From the NCBI RefSeq assembly GCF_001547895.1, contig NZ_AP014627.1, positions 3,041,501-3,105,500 on the forward strand: a stretch of 64,000 nt of DNA, written 5' to 3'. Below are positions 9,068 to 17,321 of the stretch, piece by piece. Below the pieces are notes generated by a model. It was not told the DNA's origin. It saw only the letters and a list, made by a program, of their open reading frames with translations, and did no database searches. A program made the translations under genes and the position numbers. The stretch's first letter is position 1, and each line of letters starts with the position of its first letter. This DNA is from Pseudomonas sp. Os17. Its GTDB lineage: Bacteria > Pseudomonadota > Gammaproteobacteria > Pseudomonadales > Pseudomonadaceae.

Positions 9068-10117
9068 ATGAGTGAGCCTGTCATGGGCGTGGTTGTTGGC
9101 CGCCCGCCGGCGCTGCGCACGTTCGCACTGCTGGCTACAGCGCTCTCGCTGTTGGGTGTCGTGACGCTGTCGACACAGGTCCTGGCCGCTGCCTCCGCAG
9201 CGGATACGGTCTTTTCCATCGAATCGCCCAAAGCGGCGAAAAGCCTGATGCTCGATGTGGTCCACGCCGGCAAGCGCCTGGTGGCCGTGGGGGATCGCGG
9301 GCACATTCTCTATTCCGACGATCAGGGGGCGTCCTGGGTCCAGGCCAAGGTGCCAACCCGGCAGCTGCTGACGGCGGTGTACTTCGTCGACGACCAGCAT
9401 GGTTGGGCGGTGGGCCACGATGCCCAGGTCCTGGCCAGCACCGACGGCGGTGTCACCTGGACCCAGCAGTTCCAGGACCTCAAGCGTGAAGCGCCGTTGC
9501 TCGATGTCTGGTTCAAGGACACCCGCAACGGCTTTGCCGTGGGGGCCTACGGCGCCTTGCTGGAAACCACCGACGGCGGCCAGCACTGGGAGGACGCCAG
9601 CGATCGCCTGGACAACGAAGATCAGTACCACCTCAACGCCATCGCCGAGGTCAAGGACGCCGGCCTGTTCATCGTCGGCGAGCAGGGCAGCATGTTCCGC
9701 TCGGCCGATGGCGGGCAGACCTGGGAACGCCTCGAAGGCCCCTATGAAGGCTCGCTGTTCGGCGTGATCGGCACCGGCCAGCCGGCGACGCTGCTGGTCT
9801 ATGGCCTGCGCGGCAATCTCTATCGCTCCACGGATTTCGGCGGCACCTGGGAGCAGGTGGAGCTGAAGGCGGCCCGTGGCGCCCTGGAGTTCGGTCTCTC
9901 GGGCGCCACCTTGCTGGACGACGGCTCGCTGGTGATCGTCGGCAACGGCGGCAGCGTGATCCGCAGCACCGATCACGGCCAGACGTTCAGCGTGTTCAAC
10001 CGCCAGGACCGCCTCTCGTTGTCGGCGGTGACCGCCGCGGGCAATGGCAACCTGATCCTGGCCGGGCAGGGCGGGGTGCGGGTTTCTGCGGCAAGCGGCG
10101 CTGAACTCGGCAAGTAG
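9068..10117 (+). CDS. YCF48/BNR-repeat β-propeller protein, exported
   Basis: A 349-aa protein starting at ATG 9068, which has a GGGGGA site 7 bases upstream (better placed than an in-frame start at 9053). An N-terminal hydrophobic signal (LLATALSLLGVVTL then STQVLAAASAA) predicts export. The rest is a run of propeller blades with repeated Asp-box-like motifs such as SDDQGASW, STDGGVTW, TTDGGQHW, SADGGQTW and STDHGQTF. This is the photosystem-II-assembly-factor-like (YCF48) family, which in non-photosynthetic bacteria is often paired with RND exporters. The RND gene follows after 32 bases. A scaffold or lipid-handling partner role is inference. Confidence 0.85.
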   Translation: MSEPVMGVVVGRPPALRTFALLATALSLLGVVTLSTQVLAAASAADTVFSIESPKAAKSLMLDVVHAGKRLVAVGDRGHILYSDDQGASWVQAKVPTRQLLTAVYFVDDQHGWAVGHDAQVLASTDGGVTWTQQFQDLKREAPLLDVWFKDTRNGFAVGAYGALLETTDGGQHWEDASDRLDNEDQYHLNAIAEVKDAGLFIVGEQGSMFRSADGGQTWERLEGPYEGSLFGVIGTGQPATLLVYGLRGNLYRSTDFGGTWEQVELKAARGALEFGLSGATLLDDGSLVIVGNGGSVIRSTDHGQTFSVFNRQDRLSLSAVTAAGNGNLILAGQGGVRVSAASGAELGK

Positions 10118-10149
10118 GCCGGGCACATAATAAGAAGGTGGGGAATTCC

Positions 10150-12525
10150 ATGAGCAGTCATCACCAGGACAAGGCGAACTTTCTCGAACGCCTGATTTTC
10201 AACAACCGCCCGGCAGTGATCTTTATCTGCCTCTTGGTCAGCGCTTTCCTGTTCTGGCAGGCGACCCTGATCCGCCCGTCCACCAGTTTCGAAAAGATGA
10301 TCCCGCTCAAGCACCCGTTCATCGAACGGATGATGGAGCACCGCAACGACCTGGCCAACCTGGGCAACACCGTGCGCATCTCGGTGGAAGCCCGCGACGG
10401 CGACATCTTCACCAAGGACTACATGGAGACGCTGAGGCAGATCAACGACGAGGTGTTCTACATCTCCGGCGTCGACCGCTCCGGGCTCAAGTCGCTGTGG
10501 AGCCCCAGCGTGCGCTGGACCGAGGTGACCGAAGAGGGCTTTGCCGGCGGCGAGGTGATCCCCCAGAGCTACAACGGCTCGGCCGAGAGCCTCGACAAAT
10601 TGCGCAACAACGTCCTCAAGTCCGGCCAGGTCGGGCGTTTGGTGGCCAACGATTTCAAATCCAGCATCGTCGACATCCCGTTGCTGGAGTCCTACCCGGA
10701 CCCACAGGACCAGGGCAAGCTGCTGGCCCTGGACTATCAGAAGTTCTCCCACCAGCTGGAAGAAAAGATCCGCGACAAGTTCGAGGCGCAGAACCCCAAT
10801 GTGAAGATCCACATTGTCGGCTTCGCCAAGAAGGTCGGCGACCTGATCGATGGCCTGATCATGGTGGTGATGTTCTTCGGCGTGGCCTTCATCATCACCC
10901 TGGTGCTGCTGTACTGGTTCACCTGGTGCATCCGCAGCACCATCGCGGTGTTGATCACCACCCTGGTGGCGGTGGTCTGGCAACTGGGGTTGATGCACGC
11001 CTTCGGCTTCGGTCTGGACCCTTACTCGATGCTGGTGCCGTTCCTGATCTTCGCCATCGGCATTTCCCACGGGGTGCAGAAGATCAACGGCATCGCCCTG
11101 CAGTCCAGTGATGCCGACAACGCCCTGACCGCGGCCCGGCGGACTTTCCGCCAACTGTTCCTGCCGGGGATGATCGCGATCCTCGCCGACGCCGTGGGCT
11201 TCATCACCCTGCTGATCATCGACATCGGGGTGATCCGCGAGCTGGCCATCGGTGCCTCCATCGGTGTGGCGGTGATCGTGTTCACCAACCTGATCCTGCT
11301 GCCAGTGGCGATTTCCTACGTCGGCATCAGCAAGCGCGCCATCGAGCGCAGCAAGAAGGACGCTTCTCGCGAGCATCCGTTCTGGCGCCTGCTGTCGAAC
11401 TTCGCCAGCCCCAAGGTTGCGCCGATCTCCGTGGCCCTGGCCCTGGTGGCCTTTGGCGGCGGCCTCTGGTACAGCCAGAACCTGAAGATCGGCGACCTCG
11501 ACCAGGGCGCTCCGGAACTGCGTCCCGACTCGCGCTACAACAAGGACAACAACTTCATCATCAGCAACTACTCCACCAGTTCCGACGTGTTGGTGGTGAT
11601 GGTCAAGACCGCGGCCGAAGGCTGTTCGCGCTATGAGGCCATGGCGCCGATCGACGAGCTGATGTGGAAGATGCAGAACACCGAGGGCGTGCAGTCGGCG
11701 ATCTCCCTGGTGACCGTGTCCAAGCAGATGATCAAGGGCATGAACGAGGGCAACCTGAAATGGGAAACCCTGTCGCGCAACCCTGACGTGCTGAACAACT
11801 CCATTGCCCGGGCCGACGGCCTGTACAACAACAACTGTTCCCTGGCGCCGGTGCTGGTGTTCCTCAACGACCACAAGGCCGCGACCCTGGATCGCGCGGT
11901 GCATGCCGTGCAGGAGTTCGCCGCGCAGCACAACAGGGACGGCCTGGAGTTCATCCTCGCCGCCGGCAACGCCGGGATCGAGGCGGCCACCAACGAGGTG
12001 ATCAAGGAGTCCGAGCTGACCATCCTGATCCTGGTGTACATCTGCGTGGCCGGTATGTGCATGATCACTTTCCGCTCCTGGGCGGCGACCCTGTGCATCG
12101 TCCTGCCGCTGGTGCTGACCTCGGTGCTGGGCAATGCGCTGATGGCCTTCATGGGCATCGGGGTCAAGGTGGCGACCTTGCCGGTGGTGGCGCTGGGGGT
12201 GGGCATCGGTGTCGACTACGGCATCTATATCTACAGTCGCCTGGAAAGCTTCCTGCGCGCCGGCCTGCCGTTGCAGGAGGCCTACTACCAGACCCTGCGC
12301 TCCACCGGCAAGGCGGTGCTGTTCACCGGTCTGTGCCTGGCCATCGGCGTGTGCACCTGGATCTTCTCGGCCATCAAGTTCCAGGCCGACATGGGCCTGA
12401 TGCTGACCTTCATGCTGCTGTGGAACATGTTCGGCGCCCTGTGGCTGCTGCCGGCCCTGGCGCGGTTCCTGATCAAGCCGGAAAAGCTCGCCGGGCAGAA
12501 GGGCAACTCACTGTTCGCTCACTGA
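10150..12525 (+). CDS. RND superfamily exporter (MMPL/HAE3-like)
   Basis: Membrane protein of 791 aa from ATG 10150, with GGTGGGG upstream; a GTG at 10138 is the alternative. It has two halves, each with one N-terminal membrane helix, a large periplasmic loop and a cluster of five helices. The second-half signature GVGIGVDYGIYIYSRLES is typical of MMPL-type RND proteins. It is far shorter than drug pumps of the HAE1 type and has no adaptor gene. It pairs with the YCF48 gene upstream. Related proteins move hopanoids, lipids or sterol-like molecules, but the substrate here is unknown. A terminator follows. Confidence 0.88.
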   Translation: MSSHHQDKANFLERLIFNNRPAVIFICLLVSAFLFWQATLIRPSTSFEKMIPLKHPFIERMMEHRNDLANLGNTVRISVEARDGDIFTKDYMETLRQINDEVFYISGVDRSGLKSLWSPSVRWTEVTEEGFAGGEVIPQSYNGSAESLDKLRNNVLKSGQVGRLVANDFKSSIVDIPLLESYPDPQDQGKLLALDYQKFSHQLEEKIRDKFEAQNPNVKIHIVGFAKKVGDLIDGLIMVVMFFGVAFIITLVLLYWFTWCIRSTIAVLITTLVAVVWQLGLMHAFGFGLDPYSMLVPFLIFAIGISHGVQKINGIALQSSDADNALTAARRTFRQLFLPGMIAILADAVGFITLLIIDIGVIRELAIGASIGVAVIVFTNLILLPVAISYVGISKRAIERSKKDASREHPFWRLLSNFASPKVAPISVALALVAFGGGLWYSQNLKIGDLDQGAPELRPDSRYNKDNNFIISNYSTSSDVLVVMVKTAAEGCSRYEAMAPIDELMWKMQNTEGVQSAISLVTVSKQMIKGMNEGNLKWETLSRNPDVLNNSIARADGLYNNNCSLAPVLVFLNDHKAATLDRAVHAVQEFAAQHNRDGLEFILAAGNAGIEAATNEVIKESELTILILVYICVAGMCMITFRSWAATLCIVLPLVLTSVLGNALMAFMGIGVKVATLPVVALGVGIGVDYGIYIYSRLESFLRAGLPLQEAYYQTLRSTGKAVLFTGLCLAIGVCTWIFSAIKFQADMGLMLTFMLLWNMFGALWLLPALARFLIKPEKLAGQKGNSLFAH

Positions 12526-12544
12526 TCCAGGCGTTTTGAACACC

Positions 12545-12572
12545 AAGCCGCGCCCTCGGGTGCGGCTTTTTC
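12545..12572 (+). terminator. rho-independent terminator of the YCF48/RND operon
   Basis: The stem AAGCCGC pairs with GCGGCTT around a short CCCTCGGG loop and is followed by TTTTT, 20 bases after the RND stop codon. Confidence 0.85.
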
Positions 12573-12740
12573 ATGCCCGCTCCAGGGCATCGACAGGCTG
12601 GCGCCGCACAGCATTTCCAAGTCCTTGCGCCAGCGCCCGCTTGCCGCACCGACGGCAAGCGATGATTGCGCGCAATACGGGCCCGATCCCAGGGCGCCGA
12701 TCAGCTATGATTGCGCCTTTCCAATTGATGATTGATCGCT

Positions 12741-13034
12741 ATGACCGCTGCTACCGACACCTTGCTCACCGCCCTTGAAGCCTGCGACATGCTGGAAATC
12801 GACGGCCTGCACGCCTTCGACTTCACCCTCGACGAGCAGCGCCTGCTGATCGAGTGCATGGATGGTCGCGCCGCCAAGCGCTGGAGCTTCACCCTGGCCC
12901 AGGTGCAGGCCGCGACCTTCGACCAGGAACTGCAGAGCTGGACCCTGGCCGACGATGCCGGCGAGCACCGCCTGGTGTGCATGAGTGCGTTCAGTGCCCG
13001 CGACGAAGAGGAGGGTGAACATGAAGATGCGTAA
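12741..13034 (+). CDS. DUF5629-like small protein
   Basis: A 97-aa acidic soluble protein beginning MTAATDTLLTALEACDML. A TTG three codons earlier (12732) is possible, and no strong ribosome-binding site is visible for either. I associate it with the Pseudomonas family DUF5629, with moderate certainty and no known function. Its last 14 bases overlap the start of the lactonase gene, and its acidic tail (DEEEGEHEDA) contains that gene's ribosome-binding site. The two are therefore probably co-translated. Confidence 0.6.
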   Translation: MTAATDTLLTALEACDMLEIDGLHAFDFTLDEQRLLIECMDGRAAKRWSFTLAQVQAATFDQELQSWTLADDAGEHRLVCMSAFSARDEEEGEHEDA

Positions 13035-14196
13035 TTTCTGGCCGCTGCTGATGGCCGGCAGTGTTGGCGCCATGGCGGTCCAGGCGGCTCCCGCGGACAG
13101 CCAGGAGTTGCTCGTGGGCTCCTACACCCAGGGCCAGAGCCAGGGCCTGTATCGCCTGCATTTCAACGAGCGCACCGGGCAGATCGATGCCAAGCCGCTG
13201 CAAGTGGTGAAGAGCTCCAACCCGTCCTGGCTGACCCTGTCCAAGGACCTGAAATTCGTCTTCGCGGTGAATGAAAACAGCCCGGGTCAGACCGACCCCA
13301 TCGGTCGTGTCAGCAGCTACAGCCTGGCGCCCAAGACCCATCAACTGAGCCTGATCAACCAGGTGCAGAGCCAGGGCAACGAGCCTACGCACTCCAGCCT
13401 GAGCGCTGACGGCAACTACCTGTTCGTCAGCAACTATTCGGTGGACGTGGACCCGGGCGGCAGCCTGGCGGTGGTGCCGGTCAGTGCCGACGGTCATCTG
13501 TCGCCGGTGGTGCAACTCACCAGCCATCCGGCCAGCCGGGTCGACCCCGAACGCCAGCAGTCGGCCCACGTGCATTCCTCGGTGTCATCCCCGGATGGCC
13601 GGTTTGTGTTCGCCAACGACCTGGGCGCGGACAGGATCTTCGTCTACCGCTATGACCCCAAGGCCAACCCGGAACATCCGCTGACGCCCGCCGAACCGGC
13701 CTTTGTCCAGCTGCCCCCGGGCAGCGGCCCGCGCCATCTGCTGTTCAGTGCCGATGGCAAGCGTGCCTACCTGACCCTGGAGATGAGCGCCCAGGTGGCG
13801 GTCTTCGACTATCAGGACGGCAAGCTGACCCAGCGTCAGCTGGTCGACCTGGCGGCCAGTGGCAACAAGGAGAAAAAGTCCGCGGCGGCCTTGCACGCTT
13901 CCAAGGACGGTCAGTACCTCTATGTCAGCAACCGTGGCACCGCCAACCAGTTGCTGGTGTTCGCCATCGATCAGAGCAATGGCCAGCTCAAGGAGATCCA
14001 GCGCCGCTCCGTGGAAGGCGATCACCCACGTGAGTTCAGCCTCGATCCGAGCAACCGCTACGTGCTGATCGGCAACCAGAAGAGCAACGAAATCGTGGTG
14101 ATCGAACGTGACGCCAAGACCGGTTTCCTTGGCAAGACCGTGCAGAAACTGCCTTTCGAAGCCCCCAGCGACATCAAGTTCCTGGTGCGTCAATAA
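13021..14196 (+). CDS. lactonase family seven-bladed β-propeller, exported
   Basis: A 391-aa protein from ATG 13021, preceded by GAGGAGGG. The N-terminus MKMRNFWPLLMAGSVGAMAV ending in QAAPA is a Sec signal peptide, so this is a periplasmic relative of the Pgl-type 6-phosphogluconolactonase family rather than the cytoplasmic enzyme. Typical motifs are LLVGSYTQGQSQGLY at the start, THSSLSADGNYLFVSNY in the first third and GSGPRHLLFSADGKRAYL in the middle. The substrate lactone is unknown. A GC-rich hairpin follows the stop. Confidence 0.85.
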   Translation: MKMRNFWPLLMAGSVGAMAVQAAPADSQELLVGSYTQGQSQGLYRLHFNERTGQIDAKPLQVVKSSNPSWLTLSKDLKFVFAVNENSPGQTDPIGRVSSYSLAPKTHQLSLINQVQSQGNEPTHSSLSADGNYLFVSNYSVDVDPGGSLAVVPVSADGHLSPVVQLTSHPASRVDPERQQSAHVHSSVSSPDGRFVFANDLGADRIFVYRYDPKANPEHPLTPAEPAFVQLPPGSGPRHLLFSADGKRAYLTLEMSAQVAVFDYQDGKLTQRQLVDLAASGNKEKKSAAALHASKDGQYLYVSNRGTANQLLVFAIDQSNGQLKEIQRRSVEGDHPREFSLDPSNRYVLIGNQKSNEIVVIERDAKTGFLGKTVQKLPFEAPSDIKFLVRQ

Positions 14197-14201
14197 GCCG
14201 C

Positions 14202-14222
14202 AGGCCCCGTGTTCCGGGGCCT
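14202..14222 (+). terminator. hairpin after the lactonase gene
   Basis: A perfect 8-bp stem, AGGCCCCG and CGGGGCCT, around a TGTTC loop, 5 bases after the stop. The following bases are only mildly T-rich (GACTGCTTCT), so termination efficiency is uncertain. Confidence 0.65.
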
Positions 14223-14250
14223 GACTGCTTCTATCAATGACGCTGATAAT
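14221..14250 (+). promoter_or_regulatory. possible σ70 promoter for the 59-aa secreted protein
   Basis: A –35-like CTGACT at 14221–14226 lies 18 bases before a –10-like GATAAT at 14245–14250. It lies directly after the lactonase hairpin. Transcription from here would give a leader of about 95 bases that includes the inverted repeat at 14281–14345. Confidence 0.4.
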
Positions 14251-14280
14251 CGCTACTGCTGCAAAGCATTTTTTCCCGCC

Positions 14281-14345
14281 AACCCTCGGGAGTAAGTTTG
14301 CTCCACGGCCCACAAGGGCCAGTCAGCCAACTGAATCCGAGGGTT
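14281..14345 (+). promoter_or_regulatory. leader RNA stem that would hide the ribosome-binding site
   Basis: AACCCTCGG at 14281–14289 is the exact reverse complement of CCGAGGGTT at 14337–14345. The right arm contains the GAGGG ribosome-binding site of the gene starting at 14352. Between the arms lies a second hairpin, GGCCC–ACAA–GGGCC (14307–14320). Folded, the leader would bury the Shine–Dalgarno sequence. The inverted repeats are visible; regulation is inference. Confidence 0.5.
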
Positions 14346-14351
14346 AAACCG

Positions 14352-14531
14352 ATGAACTTCAATCTCTTCTCCGTGATCGCCGCCTCCGCCATTTCCGCCA
14401 GCGTGGCCCTGCCAGCCAGCGCCAACGTGGAAATCAGCCAGAAGAAATCCGGCACCAACACCTACACCCAGAAGTACCTGCAACAAAGCGCCCACTTCTA
14501 CGCCGCCCTGGACCACAAGAGCCACGGCTGA
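14352..14531 (+). CDS. small secreted protein, unknown function
   Basis: A 59-aa protein from ATG 14352 with GAGGG upstream. MNFNLFSVIAASAISASVAL with PASANVE behind it is a clear signal peptide with an ASA-type cleavage site, leaving a mature peptide of about 34 residues, hydrophilic and rich in Lys, Ser, Gln and Tyr, ending KSHG. I do not recognise a family. It is a monocistronic unit between hairpins, with a structured leader. Confidence 0.65.
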   Translation: MNFNLFSVIAASAISASVALPASANVEISQKKSGTNTYTQKYLQQSAHFYAALDHKSHG

Positions 14532-14719
14532 TCGGGTCGCTTCACGCCTATGCGGGCGAGCCGGCTGGCAGGTCCAGCGTGCCCCGTAGCCACTGAGTTC
14601 CTCATAGCCTTTGCGCCCAAGCCTGACTGGTTGGCCGACCTTATGAGCGACAGGGTCTGCTCCAGGTCATAGGCGAAGGCGCAAGGGGAAAGGTTGGTCC
14701 GGTGTTGGTCAGCCGTCGA
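14532..14719. other. intergenic, no feature seen
   Basis: The stretch between the small secreted protein and the convergent P-loop gene shows no supported frame, repeat or strong hairpin. Confidence 0.4.
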
Positions 14720-15259
14720 TCAATCTCGCGGAGCCTGGACAGTCGAACGTCCAATACGGGCGAGAAAAATGCCGATATCCCGATTGGACCGCAGACAAAC
14801 CACGCGGCAAGCCGATGGCGCTGTTGCCACAAGTTGCTGCATCTTTTCTCGCGCCGATTTTTTCGTCCGCCACATGAATCTAAAAAACGCCGGCAGGTTC
14901 GCCAGCAGTTCGGGGCAGTTTTCCGGCAAGTCGGGTCGAGACTGACCGCGTTGCAGCAGCGTTCTGCGCAGTACGCGCAAGAATCGAAGCGTCGCCGAAC
15001 GATCAATCCATATCAAAAGATCTGCACGGGCCACGCGGTTGTGCCAGGTGACCGAATGGCCACCTTCGAAAATCCAGCGATCTTGAGCCTCTACATCGAG
15101 ACAAAGCCGCGTCTTTTCGTCCGGGCTGCGTTCGATCCACCCTGGCTGCCAGTGGATGGTGTCGATGTGCACGACCGGCAAGCCCGTGCGCCGACCCAGC
15201 TCACGCGCCAAGGTGCTTTTGCCTGACCCAGGTTGACCAATAATCATCACCCGTTGCAT
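14720..15259 (-). CDS. P-loop NTPase, adenylate-kinase-like (topology modulation/FlaR type)
   Basis: A 179-aa cytoplasmic protein. Walker A is GQPGSGKST at residues 8–16, followed by LARELGRRTGLPVVHIDTIHWQPGW. This HxDxxxWxPGW arrangement is characteristic of small AAA/adenylate-kinase-like proteins annotated as DNA topology modulation protein FlaR. A Walker-B-like segment (ADLLIWID) and an arginine-rich lid (RFLRVLRRTLLQRG) follow. The biochemical substrate is unproven for the family. It is transcribed away from the LysR gene on the same strand, with a 115-base gap. Confidence 0.78.
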   Translation of the reverse strand: MQRVMIIGQPGSGKSTLARELGRRTGLPVVHIDTIHWQPGWIERSPDEKTRLCLDVEAQDRWIFEGGHSVTWHNRVARADLLIWIDRSATLRFLRVLRRTLLQRGQSRPDLPENCPELLANLPAFFRFMWRTKKSAREKMQQLVATAPSACRVVCLRSNRDIGIFLARIGRSTVQAPRD

Positions 15260-15374
15260 CGAAGCTCCTTCTCGCTATGCACGCTGTTTTTTGGGGCGGG
15301 CGATTCTACGTCAATGCTGACCTCGGTCAACCACGGACGGCCAGCACGACCGGCCGCAAGCGGCCCTTGCTCTG

Positions 15375-16283
15375 TCAGGCTTGCGGTGCACCCAAGGCTT
15401 CGACGACTTCGTCTATGAAGTGCCTGAGCTTGGCGCAGGGGCGACGGTCGAAGGGGTAGATCAGATTGACGGGATACGTGGGCCCTTCGAACTCCTCGAA
15501 GAGTACGACCAGTTCACCCCGTTGCACGTAGGGCATCAGGACATCCTCGACGCAGAGCGTGATGCCGAAATCCGACAGTGCGGCGTTCACCTTGGCCTGG
15601 GTGTTATTGACTTTCAGTCGACTCGTGATGGGGATGGTGAACGTCTGCCTGTTTTGGGTGAATCGCCAGAGTTTGTCCGTCATTCGATCGGAGAAGAGAT
15701 AGCCCAGGCAATCATGGTCCACGAGCTGTTCGGGATGGAGCGGGGTCCCTTTGCGCGACAGATAAGCGGGGGATGCGCAAGCAAACATCCTGAAAGGTCT
15801 CAAGCCGCGTTGAACCAAGGTCGCGCTGTCGGCCAGCTGGGGTTTGCCCAGCCGGAACACGACTTCGTATCCCTCTTCCACGATGTTCACGAACCTGTCC
15901 GTCAACTCCAGCTCGATTTCCGTTTCCGGGTAACGCGTCAGGTATTGGGTCAGGAACGGGATGAGTCTGTGGGAACCATAATTGTAGGGCGCGCTGATTC
16001 TGATTTTGCCGCGGGGAGTCGAGTTTGCTGACTGCGCCAGTTCATCGGCGTCTTCAACGTCACTGAGGATAGCCTTGCAGCGCGAGTAATATTCCCTGCC
16101 CACGGCGGTCAAGCTTTGGCGGCGGGTGGTTCGGGTGATCAGCTTGATTCCTAGCTGAGATTCCAGATTGCCGACCTGCTTGGCTATCAGCTGTGGCGTC
16201 ACGCCTAACACCGCAGCCGCTGCCGAGAAGGAGTCTGCCTCCGCTGCTGCAACGAACGCCGCCATGCTTTTCAGCTTATCCAT
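15375..16283 (-). CDS. LysR family transcriptional regulator
   Basis: A 302-aa regulator. The winged helix-turn-helix is at residues 1–60 (MDKLKSMAAFVAAAEADSFS, then VTPQLIAKQVGNLE), followed by an α/β effector-binding domain. The N-terminal sequence groups with the LysR subfamily in which a single regulator controls a nearby gene. AAAGG about 8 bases before the ATG is the likely ribosome-binding site. The DUF6196 gene is divergent, 124 bases away, and an inverted repeat lies immediately upstream of the start. The effector is unknown. Confidence 0.92.
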   Translation of the reverse strand: MDKLKSMAAFVAAAEADSFSAAAAVLGVTPQLIAKQVGNLESQLGIKLITRTTRRQSLTAVGREYYSRCKAILSDVEDADELAQSANSTPRGKIRISAPYNYGSHRLIPFLTQYLTRYPETEIELELTDRFVNIVEEGYEVVFRLGKPQLADSATLVQRGLRPFRMFACASPAYLSRKGTPLHPEQLVDHDCLGYLFSDRMTDKLWRFTQNRQTFTIPITSRLKVNNTQAKVNAALSDFGITLCVEDVLMPYVQRGELVVLFEEFEGPTYPVNLIYPFDRRPCAKLRHFIDEVVEALGAPQA

Positions 16284-16287
16284 ATCT

Positions 16288-16302
16288 ACAACCTTTGGTT
16301 GT
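16288..16302. promoter_or_regulatory. inverted repeat upstream of the LysR gene, possible operator
   Basis: ACAACC–TTT–GGTTGT is a perfect inverted repeat 4 bases from the LysR start codon, within the shared divergent region. Its position fits autorepression. The LysR ribosome-binding site overlaps its left half on the transcribed strand. Confidence 0.4.
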
Positions 16303-16407
16303 CAATGTTATTTGATATTGAACATTTATCTTCAAGATCTTCATGCTTAGCATTTCGTGGGTCAATAAAAAGAAGCGCAGCGCGCTTTACGCAATGGAGG
16401 GTATGCA

Positions 16408-16869
16408 ATGGTGAACATTTCCCACGAAACGGCAGAGGATACGCAGCGCAGACTGTTGCACGTAATGACCGAAGCGCGTGTCCGGTTCTTCCCCGGCACT
16501 TACGCGTTTCTGGAGTTTCCTTTGTCGTCGTTTCCTGGTGCCGCACGCCCTGATGCACTGGCGCTCGTAAGAGATGACAAGGTATGGAGTCAGCTAGTCC
16601 CCTGTGCGGACGTCGAGCAAGAGCTGTTCGCGGTCTTCCGGTTTCATTTTCCCGACGGCGCCGACAACAGCGGGTTCGTTGGCTGGTTGGCAATGCGCCT
16701 GAAGCAGAGGTTTGGGACCGGTGTTTTTGTGACCTGTGGCCAGCATCGAGAGGAGGGCGGGATCTTTGATTATTGGGGCGTCCCGGCGAGCCTGGGGGCA
16801 GATGTCTTCGCAGAGATCCAGGCCTTGGTGGATGGCCAAGTGGACGGTGAGGAGGGCGTTTCCCTGTAG
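16408..16869 (+). CDS. DUF6196-like protein
   Basis: A 153-aa soluble protein from ATG 16408, with a strong GGAGGG site 6 bases upstream. The start MVNISHETAEDTQRRLLHVM and the segment DALALVRDDKVWSQLVP match my memory of DUF6196, whose function is unknown; the family name is moderately certain. The gene is divergent from the LysR regulator, which may control it. The next 258 bases hold no supported gene. Confidence 0.65.
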   Translation: MVNISHETAEDTQRRLLHVMTEARVRFFPGTYAFLEFPLSSFPGAARPDALALVRDDKVWSQLVPCADVEQELFAVFRFHFPDGADNSGFVGWLAMRLKQRFGTGVFVTCGQHREEGGIFDYWGVPASLGADVFAEIQALVDGQVDGEEGVSL

Positions 16870-17127
16870 CGGCTCCGTTCGTCAGAGCCAGAGCCGGGGT
16901 CGGCGACCTTTCGCTCGGGGCCTTCTCCCCTAGGGGGCTTGTTGGGCGGTGTTCCACTTGCCGGCAAACAGGCCCCCAAGGCATGTGCCGCCAGTGATGA
17001 CGCAAATGGGTGGTGCGTTTACGACGCAATCCGCATGCGTGGCAAATTTTGCTTGGTAGTATCACATAGCCATATGTTTAAATTTGACGCTGAATTATTG
17101 ACTCTTTCCCGAGCAAGGATCGATAGC

Positions 17128-17253
17128 ATGGTAATGCGTCTGGCTGTGGTGCTGCTGTTGCTCTATTCCACTCCCATCCTGTCTTCTGCGCAGCCTGTCG
17201 AAGGTGAGCCGGAAACTTCCCGCGAGCGCCTGGCCAGCCTGTTGCAGGACTGA
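17128..17253 (+). CDS. 41-aa predicted secreted peptide
   Basis: From ATG 17128 (AAGGA 9 bases upstream) the product is MVMRLAVVLLLLYSTPILSS followed by AQPVEGEPETSRERLASLLQD. The first 20 residues are an obvious signal peptide, and the mature part is only about 20 residues, acidic and ending in an amphipathic ERLASLLQD. Upstream in-frame starts exist but would put the hydrophobic core internal. No family is recognised. It sits between DUF6196 and the convergent mexN-like gene. Confidence 0.5.
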   Translation: MVMRLAVVLLLLYSTPILSSAQPVEGEPETSRERLASLLQD

Positions 17254-17289
17254 AGCGCTTTTTAGCAGGGGCTCTCAGGGTAGAAGGTG

Positions 17290-17310
17290 CGGGCCCCGTG
17301 ATGGGGCCCG
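17290..17310. terminator. hairpin between convergent small ORF and mexN-like gene
   Basis: A perfect stem, CGGGCCCC paired with GGGGCCCG around GTGAT, lies between two convergent transcription units and may serve both. There is no long T-run on either strand. Confidence 0.6.
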
Positions 17311-17321
17311 CCGTGAGGGCT

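Noticed and set aside
16939..17127. N-terminal extension of the 41-aa peptide
   Set aside because: An earlier start would place the signal peptide's hydrophobic core deep in the protein. AAGGA precedes only the 17128 ATG.
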